From VAZQ01 sp963771845 (lineage in GTDB: Bacteria > Pseudomonadota > Alphaproteobacteria > Rhizobiales > Xanthobacteraceae), in NCBI GenBank assembly GCA_963771845.1, contig CAVYVC010000044.1, forward strand, positions 1-64,000: 64,000 bases of DNA, written 5' to 3'. Every line of letters begins with the position of its first letter. The first letter of the stretch is position 1. The notes below the pieces were generated by a model that saw only the letters and a program-made list of their open reading frames with translations, did no database searches and was not told the origin of the DNA. Shown here piece by piece: positions 26,043 through 35,699 of the stretch. Position numbers and translations under genes: made by a program.

Positions 26043-27032
26043 TCATCTACCCAGGAGTGGTTTTCCAAATACCGCAGGGAAGAGATCGTCGAGAAACAGG
26101 AACAAATGTGCCCGCGCGCCGATCGTCCGCCCGCCCTCGCTGTTGAGCGGAACGATGGCCTCGGCGGCAACCTGCCAGGCACCGGCTACATACGCCAAGC
26201 CCGGGTTCATGGTGGCGGCCGTCTTTTCTCCACGCGGACTATCGAACGCGAACTCAATGAGCGGGATGAACTGATTTACCGGCTCCTTGTTCGGCAGCTT
26301 GCCGGGCGTGTACCGGCTGGTGAGATAGTAGGTGCTGTATTGGATGGAGAAACCCCAATGCAGTGTATCGACGTTGCGCGGGAGCATTGGACCTAGCGCG
26401 CCGGTCTCCTCATCGATACCGGAGTTAATCGATGTTCCCGTCATCGGGTGCTCCAGGGTTACCGCGCCGGTGATGGCGAACGGCCGCAGCCACGCGACAC
26501 TTTGGGGCGCGTCGCCGAAGCCTTTCCCAAAGAAGACGCCGGGCAGGATCGTGTCCGGTTTGTTTGCACCAACGCCTTGAGCCCCAGAGTGCCCGATGCC
26601 CCATGCTAGACCGGCCGAGATCATCACCTCGTGCAGTTCGTTCTTATACAGGAGGTCCTTGACTGTTAGCACAGTTGTGTCGAACCCCGAGCGTTGGGCA
26701 ACTCCCCAGTTTCGGTGTATCCATCCGCCCTCGACCCCAATGGAAACCGTAGAGGCCAGGAGCCGCGCGAATGACCAGCCGACGCGCTTATCCGTGACAT
26801 CAGCGCCTTCACCGGGATGTTTGAGGCTCGTTGCGGGCAGGACCAACTCGTCCATGACCGCCGGATCGTCGAAAGCAAGAGTGCCGGGAAAGACACGGTT
26901 ACCCACAATCCCATGCGCTTGCGCCGCATGAGAGGCCGCGACAATCATCGCGGCGAGCAGCCATTCTCCCAACCTCCAAGGTATTGGTCGCTTCTCTCGG
27001 AAGCGGCGCGTCCCTCCATCATGCGTGAACAT
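26043..27032 (-). CDS. Secreted/outer-membrane protein of unknown function
   Basis: The 329-residue protein has a signal peptide (LLAAMIVAASHAAQAHG) and a beta-rich, glycine- and aromatic-rich body (FARLLASTVSIGVEGGWIHR, WGFSIQYSTYYLTSRY, TMNPGLAYVAGAWQVAAEAIVPLN). It ends in alternating hydrophobic residues, which suggests a beta-barrel. No family is certain. It lies 65 bp after a His-rich protein gene and downstream of a cation-efflux gene, so a role in metal handling is a reasonable guess. Confidence 0.65.
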   Translation of the reverse strand: MFTHDGGTRRFREKRPIPWRLGEWLLAAMIVAASHAAQAHGIVGNRVFPGTLAFDDPAVMDELVLPATSLKHPGEGADVTDKRVGWSFARLLASTVSIGVEGGWIHRNWGVAQRSGFDTTVLTVKDLLYKNELHEVMISAGLAWGIGHSGAQGVGANKPDTILPGVFFGKGFGDAPQSVAWLRPFAITGAVTLEHPMTGTSINSGIDEETGALGPMLPRNVDTLHWGFSIQYSTYYLTSRYTPGKLPNKEPVNQFIPLIEFAFDSPRGEKTAATMNPGLAYVAGAWQVAAEAIVPLNSEGGRTIGARAHLFLFLDDLFPAVFGKPLLGR

Positions 27033-27097
27033 GACGCCCTCATGCCTGACCTGTCCAATGCAAGCGCACGGCCAAACGCAGGCCAGTGCGCGGTGGT

Positions 27098-27469
27098 TCA
27101 GTTCAGAGGCACGAGTCTTGGAGGACGGTCAGGGACAGGAGGATGGCTGCCGGTAAGAGCAACTAAGTCGTATGACGCGACGCGCATCGTCATAAAGCCA
27201 ACGGGAGCGGCCTCGATCACGTTTGGCAAGGGTCCTGTCAGACTATTATGCAGCGCACAACATTGGTCGTGCAGATCGAGCGCGCCGTGATGGTGATCCG
27301 CGTCGGGATGGGCATTATCAGGTCTGACACTAAGATGGCCGTGGGCTTTGACGGGAGCCGTCTCAAACACATTCAGCGTATGCTCGTAGATTAACGGGAT
27401 GACCCCCGCGACCTGCGCGAGCACAAAGAGCCCCAGTAGGACTGCCCGAAGATTGTGTATCGTTCGCAC
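27098..27469 (-). CDS. Small His-rich exported protein
   Basis: The 123-residue protein has an N-terminal hydrophobic segment (VLLGLFVLAQVAGVIPLIYE). A His/Asp/Cys-rich stretch follows, HPDADHHHGALDLHDQCC at about residues 54-71, which looks made to bind metal. It lies between a CDF transporter and a secreted protein, all on the minus strand. It probably buffers or delivers a divalent metal outside the membrane. I cannot assign a named family. Confidence 0.6.
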   Translation of the reverse strand: MRTIHNLRAVLLGLFVLAQVAGVIPLIYEHTLNVFETAPVKAHGHLSVRPDNAHPDADHHHGALDLHDQCCALHNSLTGPLPNVIEAAPVGFMTMRVASYDLVALTGSHPPVPDRPPRLVPLN

Positions 27470-27569
27470 GAAGGTCGTTCGCTGATAGAAGCTCCCGCCT
27501 CATTATAAGCGAGAGCTGCGCATGGAGTGCGGCATGCATGCCACACTGCGGAACTATTTCATTGCCATG

Positions 27570-28508
27570 TCAGACAACATGTGCCGGTTCCAACCGACAG
27601 GCTTGGTCGCCAGTTTCGACTTGGATAGTCGCATGGGCGATCCGAAAACGCAGATTGAGCTCCTCGCACACCTGATTAAGAAATTCGTCTCCCGGCGCGC
27701 CGCGCGGCATGACAAGATGGCAGGTCAGAGCAGTTTCCGTCGTACTCATTGCCCATACATGCAGGTCGTGTACTTTCGATACGCCGGGGAGGGTTTGCAA
27801 ATATTCGCGCACGTGCATGGGCTCGATCCCACGGGGCACAGCTTGGAGGGAGAGGTTCACTGCGTTTTTCAGCAAACCCCATGTACCCCAGACGATCATC
27901 CCCGAAATAACCAGGCTCACGACCGGATCGACCCAATACCAGCCCGACAGGAGAATAACTCCCCCACCCGCAACGACGCCAAGCGAAACCGCGGCGTCGG
28001 CAAGCAGGTGAACAAATGCGCCGCGAATGTTCAGATCGTGCTCGCCGCCGCGCAGCAACCACGCAGAGATGAGGTTGACGGCTATGGCGATGGCCGCGAC
28101 AACCATCACAGTAGGAGCCGCTACCGGCGGCGGCTCTGAGAACCGGCGCGCGGCCTCCCACACGATTGCGCCCGTGGCGATCAAGAGGATTGCCGCGTTC
28201 ACGAGCGCAGCGAGGATCGATGCCGAACGAAAGCCGTATGTGTACCGGTCGGTGGGTTCCCACCGCGCGAGGACATACGCCCCCCATGCAATCAGGAGGC
28301 CGAGCGCGTCCCCAAGGTTGTGGCCCGCATCAGCGATCAGGGCCATCGAGTGGGCATGGATGCCGTACAGAAACTGGGCTGCGACCAGCCCGATATTAAG
28401 GAAGGTCCCAGCGGCAAAGGCGAACCCAAAGTGCTTCGGACCATGATCATGAAGATGGGCATGATCGTGATCAGCGTGATTGTGTGGTGAGTTCAACGCC
28501 ATCCTCAT
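27570..28508 (-). CDS. Cation diffusion facilitator (CzcD/ZitB-type) metal efflux protein
   Basis: This protein of about 312 residues opens with a His-rich cytoplasmic tail (HNHADHDHAHLHDHGPKH). Six helices follow, with the CDF metal site signatures ALIADAGHNLGDALGLL in helix 2 and HLLADAAVSLGVV in helix 5. It ends in the ferredoxin-like cytoplasmic domain (HDLHVWAMSTTETALTCHLV). CDF proteins export Zn, Co, Cd or Fe in exchange for protons. I used ATG 28508; the longer frame adds a Cys/Arg-rich leader that looks untranslated. It leads the three-gene metal group. Confidence 0.9.
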   Translation of the reverse strand: MRMALNSPHNHADHDHAHLHDHGPKHFGFAFAAGTFLNIGLVAAQFLYGIHAHSMALIADAGHNLGDALGLLIAWGAYVLARWEPTDRYTYGFRSASILAALVNAAILLIATGAIVWEAARRFSEPPPVAAPTVMVVAAIAIAVNLISAWLLRGGEHDLNIRGAFVHLLADAAVSLGVVAGGGVILLSGWYWVDPVVSLVISGMIVWGTWGLLKNAVNLSLQAVPRGIEPMHVREYLQTLPGVSKVHDLHVWAMSTTETALTCHLVMPRGAPGDEFLNQVCEELNLRFRIAHATIQVETGDQACRLEPAHVV

Positions 28509-29057
28509 CAACTGCGGCGGCACACATTGGCATGATTGCAGTTCTATTTCGAGCGTGGCGTCCATAAAGTTGGTTTGGCGTGCCAACCAACTCATTCCTG
28601 GCCAACCGCACAGTCGAGCGCCTTGTTGAATTCGTCGAATATTAATCCTTGGCCTTGGTCGGCAAATAGAGTTGCTGAAAGAGGGCAGATCCAATCAGCG
28701 GCAATCCCCGCTCGTTTGCCAAACGCGTGGCGATCCGAGAAGCCCTGATTTGGCCGCTCGGTAAATTCGGCCCGGTGCGGCGCGGCCCGCTGCCCAAGAT
28801 CGTCTGCAAGGATCGTTTGGGGGCAGGCTTGGGAGGGCACTTGAAGGGGCCGGCCGTTCGCCCAAAGGTGCCCAGCAAAATCCGCGTGACTAAGATCGCA
28901 GGAGCGATAATATATGGTCGAGACATCTTGCTGCGACGAAGCGCGGCAAATCTCGGCCGACCTTTCAAGCAGGCGCGTTGTAGCCGGCGCGGTCACGCTG
29001 ACCGTTGCGCGCGCGACCTCGCCCGCCTTAGCCGATTCAACCGACAGGAGCCCAAAC
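28509..29057. other. Region without a supportable gene
   Basis: About 550 bp between the divergent CDF and RidA genes. Several overlapping open frames exist on both strands, but none has a good ribosome-binding site or a recognisable product. It may contain decayed coding sequence; one reverse-strand stretch near 28650-28740 (RIATRLANERGLPLIG) looks protein-like but is isolated. Confidence 0.4.
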
Positions 29058-29462
29058 ATGCCGGACAACATCCGTTTTTCGAACCCCGACACCATGCAGA
29101 AGCCACCGGGCTACACCCATGTGGTGGAAGTGACCGGACCCGGCCGCACGGTCTATTTCGCCGGCCAGCTCGGCATCGACAAGTCTGGCAAAATGGGCGC
29201 CAATGCCCGCGAACAGATGGAGATTGCGTTCGAGAACTTGAAGGCGGCGCTGGCCTCGGTCGGCGCCAGCTTCGAGCACGTCGTCAAGATCACCAATTAT
29301 ATCGTCGACATCGGCACGAACGTCGCGCATTTCCGCGAGGTGCGCGACAAGTATGTGAACAAGGCGGCACCGCCGGCCAGCACCGCGATTGGCGTGCCGC
29401 AACTAGCGCGCCCGGGCGCGTTGTTCGAGGTCGAGGCGATCGCCGTATTGCCGCCGAAGTAA
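29058..29462 (+). CDS. RidA-family protein (enamine/imine deaminase)
   Basis: The 134-residue protein has the YjgF/RidA fold markers YTHVVEVTGPGRTVYFAGQLGIDK, MEIAFENLKAALASVGASFEHVVK and the C-terminal RPGALFEVEAIAVLP containing the substrate-binding Arg and Glu. RidA proteins hydrolyse reactive enamines and imines produced by PLP enzymes. ATG 29058 follows acaggagcccaaac. The longer upstream frame is not supported. No operon partner is evident. Confidence 0.88.
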   Translation: MPDNIRFSNPDTMQKPPGYTHVVEVTGPGRTVYFAGQLGIDKSGKMGANAREQMEIAFENLKAALASVGASFEHVVKITNYIVDIGTNVAHFREVRDKYVNKAAPPASTAIGVPQLARPGALFEVEAIAVLPPK

Positions 29463-29701
29463 CTTCACGGTTCCCGCTGGCGGAAGAAGTCGATCGCAAA
29501 AGTGTGAGTGCCGTCTCGACCCAGTTACGACTGGTCTCGAATGAGCAGCGGACTCAACTTGGACACATCGTTTTCGGCTGTTCATGACCCATCCGCGACA
29601 TTGGCTGTGTACTGCGGCAATGGTTTTGATGCTCGGTCTGAGCCCTATCACAGTACCCGTCTGAGCCGATACAATGCTGGTCCCTGAGCTTGGGTGCGAA
29701 T

Positions 29702-30682
29702 ATGCGGCGACGTGAGTTCATTAGCCTTCTCGGCGGCGCGGCAGCTTGGCCGCTCGGGGCGCGCGCGCAGCAGCCGCGGTTGCCGGTGATCGGCGCTCTC
29801 TCTCCCCTCTCCGCCGCATTGGCGGCGCGCAACCTTGCGGGGTTTCGATCCGGGCTGCGCGATCTCGGCTATGTGGAAGGACGCGACGTGACGCTGGCGC
29901 TTCGCTATGGCGACGGGGCGCCTGAACGCATGGCCCCGCTGGCCCAGGAATTGGTTGCGCTCAAGCCCGACGTGCTGATGATAGGAGGCGCGAGGTCCGG
30001 CGTCTTGGCCGGCCAGGCCGCAACGCGTACGATCCCGGTTGTTATCATCACGACTGACGACCCGGTTGCATCGGGGGTTGCACACAGCATCGCCAGGCCC
30101 GGCGGCAATATCACGGGAACCTGGTTCGACTACGATGCGCTGGTCAGTAAGCGGCTGGAGTTTCTCAAGCTGGCGGTGCCCGCCCTCGGGCGCGTTGGGG
30201 TCATCGTCTATCCAGACGATGCAATCGATGCCCTCACAATCCCGCGATTGTCGGCGGCAACCCGCGCCTTGGGTATAACGCTGGAGCAGTTTGAGGTCCG
30301 AGATCTGACCAAGCTCGAAGCCGTCGCCGCTGTGATCGGGCGCGCGAATGTCGGGGCGTTGTTCGTCGGCGATGGGCCGACTCTCAATTACGCCCGCGAT
30401 GCGATTGCGGCGATGGTGGCGCGCCTGCGATTACCGGCTATGTATGGCTTTCGCGAGTTCGCGGACGCAGGCGGTCTGATGTCCTATGGATACAACCTTC
30501 CCGATGCGTATCGGCAGACGGCCAGACTGGTGGTCAAAATTCTCAAAGGCGACCGCCCGGTCGATCTGCCGTTCGAGCTGCCGGCTCGATACGAATTGAT
30601 CGTCAATCTCAAGACCGCCAAAGCGATCGGGCTAACGATCTCGGATTCGTTCCTGCTGCTTGCCGACGAGGTGATCGAATAA
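29702..30682 (+). CDS. ABC transporter substrate-binding protein (ABC_sub_bind family)
   Basis: This protein of about 326 residues has the leader MRRREFISLLGGAAAWPLG with ARAQQ at the cleavage site. It then has the family's LPVIGALSPLS, LGYVEGRDVTLALRY, ARPGGNITGTWFDYDALVSKRLEFLK and the closing SDSFLLLADEVIE. This family (PF04392 type) is greatly expanded in Bradyrhizobium-like genomes, mostly as orphans without permease or ATPase, as here. The ligand is unknown. A second full copy is at 38535-39524 and a relic lies at 36784-36899. Confidence 0.88.
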   Translation: MRRREFISLLGGAAAWPLGARAQQPRLPVIGALSPLSAALAARNLAGFRSGLRDLGYVEGRDVTLALRYGDGAPERMAPLAQELVALKPDVLMIGGARSGVLAGQAATRTIPVVIITTDDPVASGVAHSIARPGGNITGTWFDYDALVSKRLEFLKLAVPALGRVGVIVYPDDAIDALTIPRLSAATRALGITLEQFEVRDLTKLEAVAAVIGRANVGALFVGDGPTLNYARDAIAAMVARLRLPAMYGFREFADAGGLMSYGYNLPDAYRQTARLVVKILKGDRPVDLPFELPARYELIVNLKTAKAIGLTISDSFLLLADEVIE

Positions 30683-31020
30683 TTCATGGAGTCCGCGCGC
30701 AGCGTTTGCTGCGCCGCACGAGTCAGCAATTGGCACTGGGCCGCCGTGCCGGGATGTCCGCATTCACGCAGAGTTTCGGCGGATAAGCGGAACGCTTCGT
30801 TGAGATCGATTTAGAGCGAGCCCGCGCTCGTCTCGGCCGTTGACGGCGCGGGCTCTGCGATGCTGTTTTCGGTTGCGACAGCGATCTAACCCGCGCGGGC
30901 CACGATCGCTTATTACAACCACATCAACGGCATCGGTTCCCAATAATAACGCGCAGACCGTAAGATCAAAGCGTGGTAGTGTTCCCTGTTGCAAGGGCAT
31001 GACCTCCACGGGAGGGTCAC
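30683..31020. other. Region without a supportable gene
   Basis: About 340 bp between two solute-binding protein genes. I see only short frames on both strands. The last bases (cacgggagggtcac) supply the ribosome-binding site of the next gene. Confidence 0.5.
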
Positions 31021-32028
31021 ATGGCAAGCCATATCGACCGGCGAGAATTCATAGCCATGCTTGGCGGCGCGGCAACGTGTCCGCTCGCCGCGGCGCTTGC
31101 ACTTGCGCCCGCGGTGATCCGTCCAGCGCTGGCTCAGGGCTGGCCAGGGCGCCCCGCGCGCATTGTCGTCCCGTATGCGCCGGGCGGATCTACCGACACG
31201 GTCGCCCGCATCACTGCCGACCGGCTGTCGCGAATCTGGGGCCAGCAGGTACTGATTGAGAACAAGCCCGGCGCGGGCACCAACATCGGCGCCGCGGCCG
31301 TCGCCAGCTCCGACCCCGATGGCTACACTATCTTCATCGGGAGCTCGTCGCTTGCAACCAGCCGCCTGCTCTATCGCTCGCTGCCTTACGCGCTGAGCGA
31401 TCTTGCGCCGGCCACGCTGGTGTGCACGTTTCCTCTCTTGCTTCTGACCCCCAACTCATCGCCCGCGAGATCGGTCGCGGAATTCATTGCATTCGCCAGA
31501 GACAAGAAAGGTAAGGTCACGTTCGCCTCGCCCGGGGTAGGGACCGTGCCACACCTGGCGGGCGAGCTGTTCAAGCAAATCGCAGGCATCGAGATGACGC
31601 ACGTGCCCTATCGGGGCGATGCTCCCGCGCTCACGGATACGATCGCCGGGCGGGTCGACCTGCAGATCGGCGGCAGCGCGATGCTTGAGCAGATAAGGAG
31701 CGGCCAGGTTCGTGGACTTGCGGTGACTACCGCCAAGCGCAGCCAATTGGCACCGGAGCTGCCGAGCGTTGCGGAGGGGGGCGTGCCCGGTTTCGACGTG
31801 GCGGGATGGTTCGCGTTCTTCGTTCCGGAAAGGACATCGCCAGCGATCATCGACAAAATCCACATTGATACGGTCACCGCCCTGCGCGATCCAGCGGTCA
31901 AGGCAAACTTCGACAACATCGGCATGGTGGCCGTCGGCTCGACGCCGGAAGAACTGGCCGCTCTGCTTACGGCCGAAATGGAAAAATGGCGGCCCGTGAT
32001 CAAACAGGCTCACATCGCGCTCGATTAA
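31021..32028 (+). CDS. Bug/TctC-family tripartite tricarboxylate transporter substrate-binding protein
   Basis: The 335-residue protein has a long leader (RREFIAMLGG, then ALALAPAVIRPALAQG). The Bug motifs follow: RIVVPYAPGGSTDTVAR in the N-terminal lobe, VLIENKPGAGTNIGAAAVASSDPDGYT and the FASPGVGTVPHLAGELFK segment. MTHVPYRGDAPALTDTIAG forms part of the ligand loop. These proteins bind carboxylates in the periplasm. No TctA/TctB permease is nearby, so it is an orphan. A gggagggtcac ribosome-binding site precedes the ATG. Confidence 0.9.
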   Translation: MASHIDRREFIAMLGGAATCPLAAALALAPAVIRPALAQGWPGRPARIVVPYAPGGSTDTVARITADRLSRIWGQQVLIENKPGAGTNIGAAAVASSDPDGYTIFIGSSSLATSRLLYRSLPYALSDLAPATLVCTFPLLLLTPNSSPARSVAEFIAFARDKKGKVTFASPGVGTVPHLAGELFKQIAGIEMTHVPYRGDAPALTDTIAGRVDLQIGGSAMLEQIRSGQVRGLAVTTAKRSQLAPELPSVAEGGVPGFDVAGWFAFFVPERTSPAIIDKIHIDTVTALRDPAVKANFDNIGMVAVGSTPEELAALLTAEMEKWRPVIKQAHIALD

Positions 32029-32089
32029 TCAATTCGAGAGTTACGAGCGAGAGCTAGTGCAGCGATTCCAAAATTCGAATCATATGCCA

Positions 32090-32235
32090 CGTCATTCCCG
32101 AGACCGAGCGCAGCGAGGGAGCCGGGAATCCAAGTAATCACCAGCACGGCTAATTAAAAGCAGCGGTGGTTGCTGGATTCCGGGCTCACCGCCGATCTCG
32201 GGCAAATCCGAGATCGGCGGTGCCCCGGAATGACG
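32090..32235. repeat. Composite palindrome, CGTCATTCC...GGAATGACG family
   Basis: The element begins cgtcattcccgagaccgagc and ends ccccggaatgacg, with internal inverted pairs (gccgggaatcc with ggattccgggc; gccgatctcgg with ccgagatcggc). It fills much of the spacer after the TctC gene. It is a separate family from the other palindromes in the window. Confidence 0.75.
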
Positions 32236-32356
32236 AAGTCATTTGATGATGTGATCACTTTCTAGGATTCGCTCTACTAGGGCCGCCCGTGACCCCAACC
32301 GGTCATGACCGGTCGGGATCCTTTGCTGCGACAGACAGACTCGGAGGAAGGCCAAA

Positions 32357-32656
32357 ATGATTCATGATCCGGCGAACGCTTTGGCTGCTGCATCCCGCTC
32401 GGATACGAGCCTCCGTGGCTTGTTGGGAGGGATGTCCGTATTCACGATGATCATGACCGTTCCCCAGGTGTGGGCCATATGGGTCGGTCATCAAGCAGCG
32501 GGGGTTTCGATCCAATCGTGGAGCGCGTACCTTGCTTCCGCCCTTCTCTGGGTGTGGTTCGGAATCCGGCAGCATGACAGGAATATCTATTTGCCGTGCC
32601 TGGGTTGGATTACACTGGACGGTGCCGTGATTGCAGGAGCTGTCGTTTACGGATAG
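32357..32656 (+). CDS. SemiSWEET/PQ-loop sugar transporter
   Basis: The 99-residue protein has three predicted helices and the PQ motif MTVPQVWAIWVGHQAAGVS in the first. WSAYLASALLWVWFGIRQHD and ITLDGAVIAGAVVYG complete the triple-helix bundle. SemiSWEETs of about 85-100 residues form dimers that move sugars down their gradient in the inner membrane. An aggaaggccaaa ribosome-binding site precedes the ATG. The substrate is unknown. Confidence 0.85.
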   Translation: MIHDPANALAAASRSDTSLRGLLGGMSVFTMIMTVPQVWAIWVGHQAAGVSIQSWSAYLASALLWVWFGIRQHDRNIYLPCLGWITLDGAVIAGAVVYG

Positions 32657-32711
32657 CAACGGTTGACAGTTTTCAATCTGCAGCCAGGACGTCAAGCGTG
32701 TCGCCGCAGGC

Positions 32712-34655
32712 ATGATCGTCACGACTTTTCCAAACACCGTGCGTGTTATCGAGCACACATTGATACCGTTGAAAGACGGCACCATGCTGGCGGCCCGCAT
32801 CTGGTTGCCGGACGATGCCGAACAGAACCCAGTTCCTGCGATCCTGGAGTATCTCCCCTACCGCAAGCGCGACGGGACGTATGAGCGGGACGCGCTGACT
32901 CATCCCTATCTGGCCGGCCATGGCTACGCGGGCGTTCGCGTCGACATTCGAGGTTGCGGCGAGTTGCGGGGCTTGCTGTTCGACGAGTACGCAAAGCAAG
33001 AGCAGGACGATGGCGTGGAGGTGATAGCGTGGCTGGCGGCGTAACCATGGTGCAGTGATGTTGTCGGGATGATGGGAATCTCCTGGGGCGGGTTTAATGG
33101 GCTTCAGATTGCGGCGCGCCGCCCCTCCGCACTCAAGGCGATCGTGACCATCTGTTCGACCGACGATCGGTACGCCGATGATGCACACTACATGGGCGGC
33201 ACGCTTCTTACTGCCGGACTTGAGTGGGCATCGTTCTTTTTCGGCTCAATGTGCCTTCCGCCCGACCCGATGCTGGTCGGCGATAGTTGGCGGGCGATGT
33301 GGTTGGAGCGCCTGGAGAACATACCACTGTTCTTCGAACTTTGGCTTTCGCACCAACGACGGGATGCGTATTGGAAGCATGGATCGGTATGCGAGGATTA
33401 CGCGGCAATCCAATGCCCGGTGTACGCCGTCGGTGGCTGGACCGATGGCTATAAGAATGCAATTCCACGGCTGCTTGAGGGACTGACGGTACCTCGCAAG
33501 GGTCTCATCGGGCCGTGGGCACATGGTTATCCGCATTTTGCACTTCCCGGCCCGCAGATCGGGTTCCTGCAAGAGATGCTGCGTTGGTGGGATTTTTGGC
33601 TCAAGGGCGTCGATACCGGCGTGATGGATGAGCCCATGCTGCGCGCGTGGATGACAGAAAGCGTGAAGCCTGCGCCGCATCATGCGGTATTGCCGGGCCG
33701 GTGGATTGCAGAACCTTCGTGGCCACCGCCGGGAACAACACCGCGGCGGCTGTTCTTGACCGATGCGGGGCTGCGGGACGCAACGGCACCTTTGACGGCT
33801 CGCGCCGTGTGCTCGCCGCAGACGGTTGGCAAGTGCGCAGGAGACTGGGTTCCGTTCGGTCGTGGGCGCGATCAGGCAGGCGATCAGCAAGAAGACGACA
33901 TGCGCTCGCTGGTTTTCGAGACGCCGCCACTCGATACGGCAATCGAGATTCTCGGCGCGGCGATTGTTACGCTCGACGTCGCGTCCGACCGGTCGATTGC
34001 GAACCTGGCGGTTCGGCTATGCGATGTGCACCCGTCCGGTGAATTGCTGCGGGTGAGCTATGGCGTACTCAACCTCACGCATCGCGACGGACACGAAAAG
34101 CCTGCGCCGCTGGCGCCAGGAGAACGCTACCGGGTGCATATCCAGCTCAACGATGCGGGCTCGGTGCTCCCGGCCGGCCACCGGGTGAGGCTCGCCCTAT
34201 CAACGGCTTACTGGCCCATGATCTGGCCTTCTCCCGAACAGGCGACGCTGCTGATTTTGGGCGGCACGCTCGATTTGCCGGTGCGCCCACGCCAAGCCAC
34301 GGACGCGCTGGTGCCGCCGCTGCCGGGGCCAGAGTCGGCGCCACCTGAGAAGCCGACGATCATTCGTCGCGGTGATGTGCGTATCGAGCGCATCGACCGC
34401 ATCGGCCTGGAATTGGGCACGCAGAGTAAATCCCAGCTTCACGTCGACGAGGATGATCCGCTCAGCGCAACGGCCGAGCTGCGACGCACCCAGACCATGT
34501 CGCGGGACGCATGGCAAATCCGCATCGAGACGCAAATGCGGCTGTCATGCACGCGCAATGCCTTTCTGCTGCGTGGAAGCTTACGCGCCTGGGAAGGCAC
34601 CAACGAAGTCTGTCGTCGCGAATGGGACCGCTCTATTGCTCGAGATTTCGTATGA
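32712..34655 (+). pseudogene. CocE/NonD-type X-Pro dipeptidyl-peptidase family hydrolase with in-frame stop
   Basis: The reading frame continues unbroken across a TAA at 33042-33044, where homologues usually have Gln (AWLAA-stop-PWCS; CAA to TAA would be one change). Before it are RIWLPDDAEQNPVPAILEYLPYRKRD and GYAGVRVDIRGCGE. After it come MMGISWGGFNGLQIAA with the catalytic Ser, VYAVGGWTDGYKNA with Asp, GPWAHGYPHFA with His and a C-terminal beta-sandwich domain (LVFETPPLDTAIEILG). Family members cleave esters or acyl-prolyl peptides. With the stop, only the non-catalytic 110 residues would be made. A restart at ATG 33069 would lack part of the core fold. Confidence 0.85.
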
Positions 34656-34726
34656 CGATCCAAACGAGAAGGGCTGTTTGCTCAGCGCATGAGTCCGGTC
34701 CTGGCAGATTTGGTTGCAAAAATTCC

Positions 34727-35660
34727 TCACATCCCGCGCAAATACCGATACGCCGCCCGCACGTCGAGCGGCAGCCACTCCTTGTAGCGTTGGACATGGG
34801 CATATTGCGGCAGGCTGACCTCCTGCATTGCCGCGGCTTCGGACGCTCCCGCCTTGATGGAGCGGTCAACGGCGGCGCGTAGCTCGACCAACATCTCGCG
34901 AAAGCGCGCAACCTCGGCAAGCGTGGTCGGTGGCCCGTGTCCAGGGATGACTACGGAGACATTGAGTGCCAGTGCGCGACCGAGCGCTGCAATCAGGCCG
35001 TTGAGATCGCAATCGCCCAGCCAGGGAAAGCGACCGTGGAACAGCAGGTCGCCGAGAAACGCGACCTTGCGCCTCTCAAGGTGGACCACGATGTCGCCAT
35101 CACAGTGGGCCGGCCCGAAATAGTGCAGGCGCACCGTGTCGTCCCGCAGATGAAACGCAAAACTGTCCACAAAAGTCTCGCTCGGCGGACAGATCACAAC
35201 GGTATCGTAATCGGGCAAACTGATGCGATCCTCGAACCAGCGCCGCGCTGGATCACCGTCGGGCACAAGCTCCAGGATGTTCTGCCCAAACAGGAAGCGG
35301 AGTTTGGTGGCAAAGTCGCGGATCGACCAACTCTCCCCGTGGCGCGGCCCGAGACACGCATTCATGGCGGCGAGCGTCTTCTCGTGCGCGAGGATTGGTA
35401 CGTCGTTGAACGCCGTATTGCCCGAGGTGTGGTCGAGGTGACAATGCGTGTTGACAACGGCGCGCATCGGCTTGCCGGTCTTGCCGAGCACCGCGGCGCG
35501 CAATTGGCGGGCGAGCCTCGGATACTGCTGGGTATCGATGACGATGACGCCTTCGGGAGTTCTCGATCGCACCCGCGTTGGAGTTGCCGCCGGCGCCGAT
35601 CCAGGCATGCACCCCGTCCGCGACGGTGACGAGATGCGCTTCGCTCTTCTCTTCGGTCAT
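34727..35660 (-). pseudogene. Metallo-beta-lactamase-fold hydrolase, frameshifted near the N-terminus
   Basis: The natural start is ATG 35660 (MTEEKSEAHLVTVADGVHAW, then IGAGGNSNAGAI). Near 35565 the frame slips and the rest follows in another frame: RTPEGVIVIDTQQYPRLARQ, then VVNTHCHLDHTSGN with the HxHxDH zinc motif. HYFGPAHCDGDIVVHLERRKVAFLGDLLFH and VVIPGHGPP supply the remaining ligands. One extra base accounts for the break. The catalytic part could be translated from an internal start but would lack the first strand and the Asn-rich turn. The substrate is unknown. Confidence 0.82.
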
Positions 35661-35699
35661 GCGCGGCGATCTCGGCGCCCGCTCACCCGTGCGGCCAGA

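Noticed and set aside
28592..29095. Minus-strand frame of 167 codons
   Set aside because: It overlaps another frame, has no ribosome-binding site or domain, and runs into the RidA promoter region.
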